From: Sulfurimonadaceae bacterium
Lineage (GTDB): Bacteria; Campylobacterota; Campylobacteria; Campylobacterales; Sulfurimonadaceae
Assembly: GCA_030610325.1 (NCBI GenBank)
Contig: JAUWRZ010000065.1
Location: 1-8,572 of the forward strand
DNA length: 8,572 bases
Direction of reading: 5' to 3'
Below are positions 5,029 to 8,572 of the stretch, one piece after another; the stretch's first letter is position 1, and each line of letters begins with the position of its first letter. The notes under the pieces are model-generated. The model saw only the letters and a list, made by a program, of their open reading frames with translations. It made no database searches and had not been told where the DNA came from. The position numbers were made by a program, and so were the translations under genes.

Positions 5029-6350
5029 CAAGATTTCTGATCTTACTGTTTCCAATGATCTTGATGGCGGAGAGTTTTCTAGTCTCTTCCATCCCACTCC
5101 CAAAGACTTATGTACAAGACCTTGACCCTTATGACTGTGATGATGAGTGTCTACGGGACCTGATCGATGATGGACAGATATTCAGTTTTCTGGCACATGC
5201 GAAAAAACGCTCGCAAGACCCTGAACTCAACGACATCCGCCTGATATTTGCTTCAGTGCTCAACCTCGGTTCTGCTCATCAAGGTGGCGAGATCAAGATC
5301 GCGATGCTTCTTCCTCACAAACGCATAGGACGCTATGCCTACTCTACGACCAACGCTGCTTTTGCCTACCTACTCACAAAAAACCAGCCTTTTGAGATAA
5401 AGAGCTTTGAGATCGAGGATGAGAGTAGCGAAGAGATCTCACGAGCTCTGGAGGAGATCGAGACTGAAGGGTTCTATTATGTCATCGCCCCTGTCACGAA
5501 AGAGGGAGCCAATACCATTGCCGGACTTGACACCGAAGTCACCATCTATATCCCTACTATCAATAAGCGCGATGTGGACACCTCCTCAGGCTCACTCTTC
5601 TTTGGAGGCATAGACTACCGAGCACAGATCGACACCCTGCTTACAGAAGCAGTCTCACCTCTGGTCATCTTTTATGACAAGTCACAACTTGGTAAGGAGC
5701 TTGGCAGCTATACGAAGGAGACTTTTCTCAACCCGGACATAGGCGATATGAACAATACAGAGCTCTCCGAGATCTCTGCGTTCTTTAGTGACTTAGATGA
5801 GGATACTGACCTAAACACTACTCTTGAGAGAAAGAGCTATAGTTATGCACTTAAACGAGATGTCTCAAACCTTGAGCATCAGATAAAAGAGAACGAGAAG
5901 ATCCAAGACGGCAGTTTTATTCTCAACACCCCTATCGTCAAAAGTGGTATGGTCATGTCACAACTCACCCTTTACGATACGAATGTCACCAACATACTCT
6001 CCACCCAGATCAACTATGACCCGCTTCTCTTCTCGATGACACAATATCGTGACCGTAAAGGCATGGTCATCGCAAACTCCATCGGTGAGAACAATAACAT
6101 CCTGATAGAGGCTAATAACCTTCTTGGTAATGACATCGTCTATGACTGGATAAATTATGCTACGACCGTCGGTACTGATCTTCTCTTTCAGATGATCACA
6201 CAGGATGAGCGAGAATACGAGTTGCCCCTTGTCGACAATCAGGTCGAGTATCCCATCATGCTAAGTGAACCTTCCTACTCACGTTTTATAGAGCATATCC
6301 CCCTCTCAGCATCAGATATCTATGCGGCAGATGAGGCCTTCACTCCCTAA
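5025..6350 (+). CDS. Exported protein with periplasmic-binding-like fold, LpoA/LppC-like
   Basis: A 441-residue protein with a signal peptide (MTRFLILLFPMILMA, cleavage probable after Ala15); no lipobox Cys follows, so it should be soluble in the periplasm. Residues 36-65 contain a CDDEC pair and a helical segment. From residue 90 (IKIAMLLP) to about 235 there is an alternating strand/helix pattern with YVIAPVTKEGA, IYIPTIN, FFGGIDYRAQ and PLVIFYDKSQLGKEL, resembling the type-1 periplasmic-binding fold of LpoA-type penicillin-binding-protein activators. LpoA itself is an outer-membrane lipoprotein, so the match is to the fold, not the anchoring. Residues 241-322 carry three D-X-N-X-T sequons (Asn243, Asn264, Asn320). 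The ATG overlaps the previous stop (ATGA) with AGAGG five bases upstream. Its last 11 bases overlap the end of the convergent gene. A cytoplasmic DNA-repair-like gene coupled to an envelope gene is unusual. Confidence 0.68.
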   Translation: MTRFLILLFPMILMAESFLVSSIPLPKTYVQDLDPYDCDDECLRDLIDDGQIFSFLAHAKKRSQDPELNDIRLIFASVLNLGSAHQGGEIKIAMLLPHKRIGRYAYSTTNAAFAYLLTKNQPFEIKSFEIEDESSEEISRALEEIETEGFYYVIAPVTKEGANTIAGLDTEVTIYIPTINKRDVDTSSGSLFFGGIDYRAQIDTLLTEAVSPLVIFYDKSQLGKELGSYTKETFLNPDIGDMNNTELSEISAFFSDLDEDTDLNTTLERKSYSYALKRDVSNLEHQIKENEKIQDGSFILNTPIVKSGMVMSQLTLYDTNVTNILSTQINYDPLLFSMTQYRDRKGMVIANSIGENNNILIEANNLLGNDIVYDWINYATTVGTDLLFQMITQDEREYELPLVDNQVEYPIMLSEPSYSRFIEHIPLSASDIYAADEAFTP

Positions 6351-7731
6351 GTCCGAGATAGAACTCGACTGTCGCTTTGAGGATGTAATTGGGCTCAAAC
6401 CCATACCTGTCTTCAAAGGTGATGATAGGCTGCAGGTCATAGACCAGATATTTCCGTGAGGACTGCTTCCTCCAACTTACACCAAGTGAATAGGTATGGA
6501 TCCCTCTTTTAGGGGCATACCCATCCTCTTCCTCATCAAATGCTTTTGTCCTTCCATAAAGGCCGAGATAAACTGTCAGACTGGCCTTATCGGGAAGTGC
6601 ATGATGGTGCGCCGGTTGTATCAGATAGGCCATACCCGGTTCAGCACTCTCCGTCGATCGCTGCATAAGCAGACTGAACATCTTATCTGATGATGTCGTT
6701 CGTTTAAAGTAGAGATCGGTCCACTCCTCAAGCTGATTGTCTCTGGAGTACCTTACATTCTGAGAAGGCTCTATGAACCAGGGACCGACAAGCTTCTCAT
6801 ACTTCAACGTCCATTTGGCAAAAGGATCGGTAAAACCGGAGAAACCAACTCTGACACGACTTTTGACAACATCAAACAGCCCAGTCAGGTTCTCTGCCCC
6901 GATAGCGATACCAGTGTCTGTCTCGTTCTCCGTCCCGTCAAAGTTCAGGTCTCGGCTTCGTCTTGTCTCATCCCCGATGATAAGGTCAAGTTTGTCTTTC
7001 GTCCGGGGGATCTTCAACTTGGCAGTGATACTGTGGATGAACTTACCCTCCCCCCGGAAGTCATAAGCATAACCACCGCGCAGTCGTACATAACTCTCAT
7101 CTGTCAGATTAAGGAACTCCGCATTCTTCGAATCCATATCGAACCATCTTGACATCCAGTAGGTCTGCTTCGCATACTCATATTCATCTGTCTCGATCTG
7201 ACTTGGATAGGATGATGTATTGTCCTCGTTCTCTTGGATATACATACCGATACTACTATTTTCCTCATCATCAGTAAAGCGGATATCTGTCATGGTATAA
7301 TTGGCATCTATGGGTAAGTATGTCGTATTATCGTCTTCATCGAGCGTCGCATTCGTATCTTCATCAAAGAAGTGATAGAGACCATAGTCTATCTTCGATG
7401 CCATGATGATGACAGCTTCTGTACCTACATCATAAAAGTCATCCATGCCCGTTAAAAAATCACGGTAATAAAACCAGTTCGTACTATTACTATCCTCACT
7501 ACCTGGTTCCATATCGAAGATGTCATATGAGGCAGTCTCCATATCTAGTAGTTCTTGTTGACGCATCCTGATCGTATGGCAGTCGATCTCCCAATCCTGC
7601 GGAAGGTGACAGGTCTCTTCAGGCAGAGTGGGGGTATACTTCATCTCTACCTCTGCAAGAGAGCCCTTTTGTTGTGCGACGACCAGAGAGACTATCATCA
7701 GGACCAATATAAGAGATCTCATCACTACCAT
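6340..7731 (-). CDS. Exported, probably outer-membrane beta-barrel protein with clustered N-glycosylation sequons
   Basis: A 463-residue protein beginning with a signal peptide (hydrophobic residues 6-18, probable cleavage after VVA at 19). Residues 20-75 include a cysteine pair (Cys41, Cys51). Residues 76-175 are very acidic and rich in Asn and Thr, with six D/E-X-N-X-S/T sequons at Asn82, 127, 135, 144, 158 and 171. From about residue 180 to the end the pattern is of amphipathic strands rich in Tyr, Arg and Gly (YVRLRGGYAYDF, IHSITAKLKIP, VRVGFSGF, WTLKYEKLV, LTVYLGLYG, TYSLGVSWRK), ending VEFYLGLRE, consistent with a barrel of a dozen or more strands. The precise family is not recognised; no enzyme motif is visible. 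The first ATG (7729-7731) is preferred since GGAG lies upstream; a second ATG at 7720-7722 would also keep the signal peptide. It begins 33 bases after the thioesterase gene and is probably co-transcribed with it. Confidence 0.75.
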   Translation of the reverse strand: MVVMRSLILVLMIVSLVVAQQKGSLAEVEMKYTPTLPEETCHLPQDWEIDCHTIRMRQQELLDMETASYDIFDMEPGSEDSNSTNWFYYRDFLTGMDDFYDVGTEAVIIMASKIDYGLYHFFDEDTNATLDEDDNTTYLPIDANYTMTDIRFTDDEENSSIGMYIQENEDNTSSYPSQIETDEYEYAKQTYWMSRWFDMDSKNAEFLNLTDESYVRLRGGYAYDFRGEGKFIHSITAKLKIPRTKDKLDLIIGDETRRSRDLNFDGTENETDTGIAIGAENLTGLFDVVKSRVRVGFSGFTDPFAKWTLKYEKLVGPWFIEPSQNVRYSRDNQLEEWTDLYFKRTTSSDKMFSLLMQRSTESAEPGMAYLIQPAHHHALPDKASLTVYLGLYGRTKAFDEEEDGYAPKRGIHTYSLGVSWRKQSSRKYLVYDLQPIITFEDRYGFEPNYILKATVEFYLGLRE

Positions 7732-7764
7732 CGTTATCTTATCTCCACATATGTTACAGATACT

Positions 7765-8157
7765 CTACTCAAATACATCCAACATCCCCGCCGGGATAGC
7801 CGCCATCTTCTCACCTCGCATACAGACAAGCTGTACCCTCATCTCAAAGAGCTTCACCTCATCATCTGTGTTATAGACAGACTGTGTCAGTAATAAAGAG
7901 ACACGTCGCTTTTTGGTCATCTCTGTGCGTACCTCCAGCAGCTCTTCAAAGTGTCCTGAAGCGATAAAATCAGCATCAATATGTTTGACCACAAAATGGT
8001 ACTCACCATCTACGGGAGACTTCCCTTTTGAGAAGAAGATCTCAGAGCGAGCACGTTCACAGAAGTTAAGATACTTGGAGTGATAGACTATCCCGCCAAG
8101 ATCGATATCCTCATAATAGACTCTGACTCTATAAGAACCGCTATTGTCTTGCTGCAT
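7765..8157 (-). CDS. ybgC: YbgC-type acyl-CoA thioesterase (hot-dog fold)
   Basis: A 130-residue cytoplasmic protein of the 4-hydroxybenzoyl-CoA thioesterase superfamily, of the usual YbgC length. The N-terminal signature VRVYYEDIDLGGIVYHSKYLN followed by FCERARSE matches YbgC closely; Asp19 corresponds to the catalytic Asp18 of the E. coli protein. The rest alternates strands around one helix as expected (FVVKHIDADFIASGHFEE, LEVRTEMTKKRRVSLLL, VKLFEMRVQLVCM). YbgC hydrolyses acyl-CoA or acyl-ACP thioesters and is linked elsewhere to tol-pal operons and phospholipid enzymes; here no tol or pal gene is present in the window. GAAGGA six bases before the ATG fixes the start. It lies upstream of, and probably in one operon with, the outer-membrane protein gene. 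Confidence 0.92.
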   Translation of the reverse strand: MQQDNSGSYRVRVYYEDIDLGGIVYHSKYLNFCERARSEIFFSKGKSPVDGEYHFVVKHIDADFIASGHFEELLEVRTEMTKKRRVSLLLTQSVYNTDDEVKLFEMRVQLVCMRGEKMAAIPAGMLDVFE

Positions 8158-8162
8158 ACATT

Positions 8163-8182
8163 TCCTTCAATAAAATATTTTA
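8163..8182 (-). promoter_or_regulatory. Ribosome site and possible -10 of the ybgC operon
   Basis: On the minus strand GAAGGA (8163-8168) is a strong ribosome site and TAAAAT (8177-8182) could be a -10 element in an AT-rich stretch. If both are used the leader would be only about a dozen bases long. No -35 element is clear. The rest of 8158-8315 holds no other gene. Confidence 0.35.
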
Positions 8183-8272
8183 ATGTATGCTTGCTTTAAT
8201 TGTGGAAAAACGAACATGATCTAATGTTAGATTTTCTATTTTGTTAAAAGTAGAGGGAAAAAGAGAAGGTAA

Positions 8273-8315
8273 AAGATCATTTTAGAGTAGATAAGGCTCA
8301 AAGCCTCCAGATCTT
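8273..8315 (-). terminator. Possible two-tier terminator hairpin after the DksA/TraR-like gene
   Basis: On the minus strand AAGATC (8310-8315) pairs with GATCTT (8273-8278), enclosing a second perfect stem AGGCT / AGCCT (8302-8306 with 8294-8298, three-base loop). The outer stem runs into TTTT. It begins right at the stop codon and separates the gene from ybgC. Confidence 0.4.
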
Positions 8316-8572
8316 CTAGGAAGAGAGTTCGTTCGCACACCTGATACATAAAGAGGTCTCGGGCATGACCTTCATCCGCGCTGTGGGGATCAGCTCTTCA
8401 CATTCCAAGCAGATGCCATACTCAGGAGTATCGACTTTGTGCAGTGCATACTTGAGCCTGTTTAGCCGTATGCCTGCTTCATGAAGCCTGTGGACATTCA
8501 GCTCCTGCTCCTGCATCGCTTCAAGCCGCGTAAGGCGACCAAGCGAACAGTCAGGGGCTATTGGCTTACTGT
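8316..8572 (-). CDS. DksA/TraR-family C4 zinc-finger protein (5' end outside window)
   Basis: The C-terminal 85 residues are visible; the frame stays open past the internal ATG at 8514-8516 to the window edge, and the extra residues (KPIAPDCSLGRLTRLEA) fit the family, so the real start is beyond 8572. A helical stretch (GRLTRLEAMQEQELNVHRL, then LNRLKYALHKVD) leads to a C4 zinc finger, YGICLEC with a Cys-x2-Cys-x17-Cys-x2-Cys spacing identical to DksA, including IPTARMKVMPETSLCIRCA. DksA-family proteins bind the RNA polymerase secondary channel and, with ppGpp, adjust transcription. This one belongs with the short TraR-like members; the coiled-coil tip segment where DksA has DxxDxA reads D-C-S-L-G here, so its effect on polymerase may differ. 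It points the same way as ybgC but is separated by 158 bases and a hairpin. Confidence 0.88.
   Translation of the reverse strand, partial: SKPIAPDCSLGRLTRLEAMQEQELNVHRLHEAGIRLNRLKYALHKVDTPEYGICLECEELIPTARMKVMPETSLCIRCANELSS

Noticed and set aside
7555..7893. Plus-strand open frames spanning the barrel/ybgC junction
   Set aside because: They run antisense to two supported genes, with no ribosome site or family features.

Overview
The window looks like chromosomal DNA from a member of the Campylobacterota (epsilonproteobacteria), most likely a free-living Sulfurovum- or Sulfurimonas-like organism. The reasons are the gene families present (class II superoxide reductase, iron-sulfur uracil-DNA-glycosylase-like protein, PEGA membrane protein, YbgC, short DksA/TraR protein), the tightly packed overlapping genes, and many D/E-X-N-X-S/T glycosylation sequons in exported proteins. 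This placement is an inference from memory of families; no search was run. I see no insertion sequence, CRISPR array, tRNA, rRNA or phage gene.

Layout. (1) 1-902 (+): 3' part of a GGDEF-EAL cyclic-di-GMP protein cut by the left edge, with a changed EAL catalytic motif. (2) 1068-1454 (+): superoxide reductase with its own leader and a following hairpin. (3) 1569-2738 (-): inner-membrane protein with two periplasmic PEGA repeats; 2912-3205 (-): small stand-alone J-domain protein carrying an A9 tract. (4) 3479-6350 (+): a three-gene, translationally coupled operon (TTGA and ATGA junctions) of a helix-turn-helix/coiled-coil protein, a type-4 UDG-like Fe-S protein whose catalytic motif 1 is lost, and an exported protein resembling the periplasmic-binding-fold part of LpoA-type penicillin-binding-protein activators. 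(5) 6340-8572 (-): from right to left, a DksA/TraR-type zinc-finger protein cut by the right edge, a YbgC-type acyl-CoA thioesterase, and a large exported, probably outer-membrane beta-barrel protein. That last gene meets the operon of (4) tail to tail with an 11-base overlap.

How they may fit together. Regions 4 and 5 have a cell-envelope flavour: an LpoA-like exported protein, an outer-membrane protein and YbgC, whose relatives associate with the Tol-Pal/envelope and phospholipid machinery. The two exported proteins carry nine Pgl-type N-glycosylation sequons between them (six plus three), whereas the PEGA protein has none and I noticed none in the cytoplasmic proteins. The most interesting signals are this sequon clustering, the UDG-like protein with intact Fe-S cysteines but no catalytic motif, coupled to a DNA-binding coiled-coil protein, and the Glu-to-Lys change in the EAL domain. 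No gene-free stretch exceeds 300 bases; the gaps are 903-1067, 1455-1568, 2739-2911, 3206-3478 and 8158-8315.
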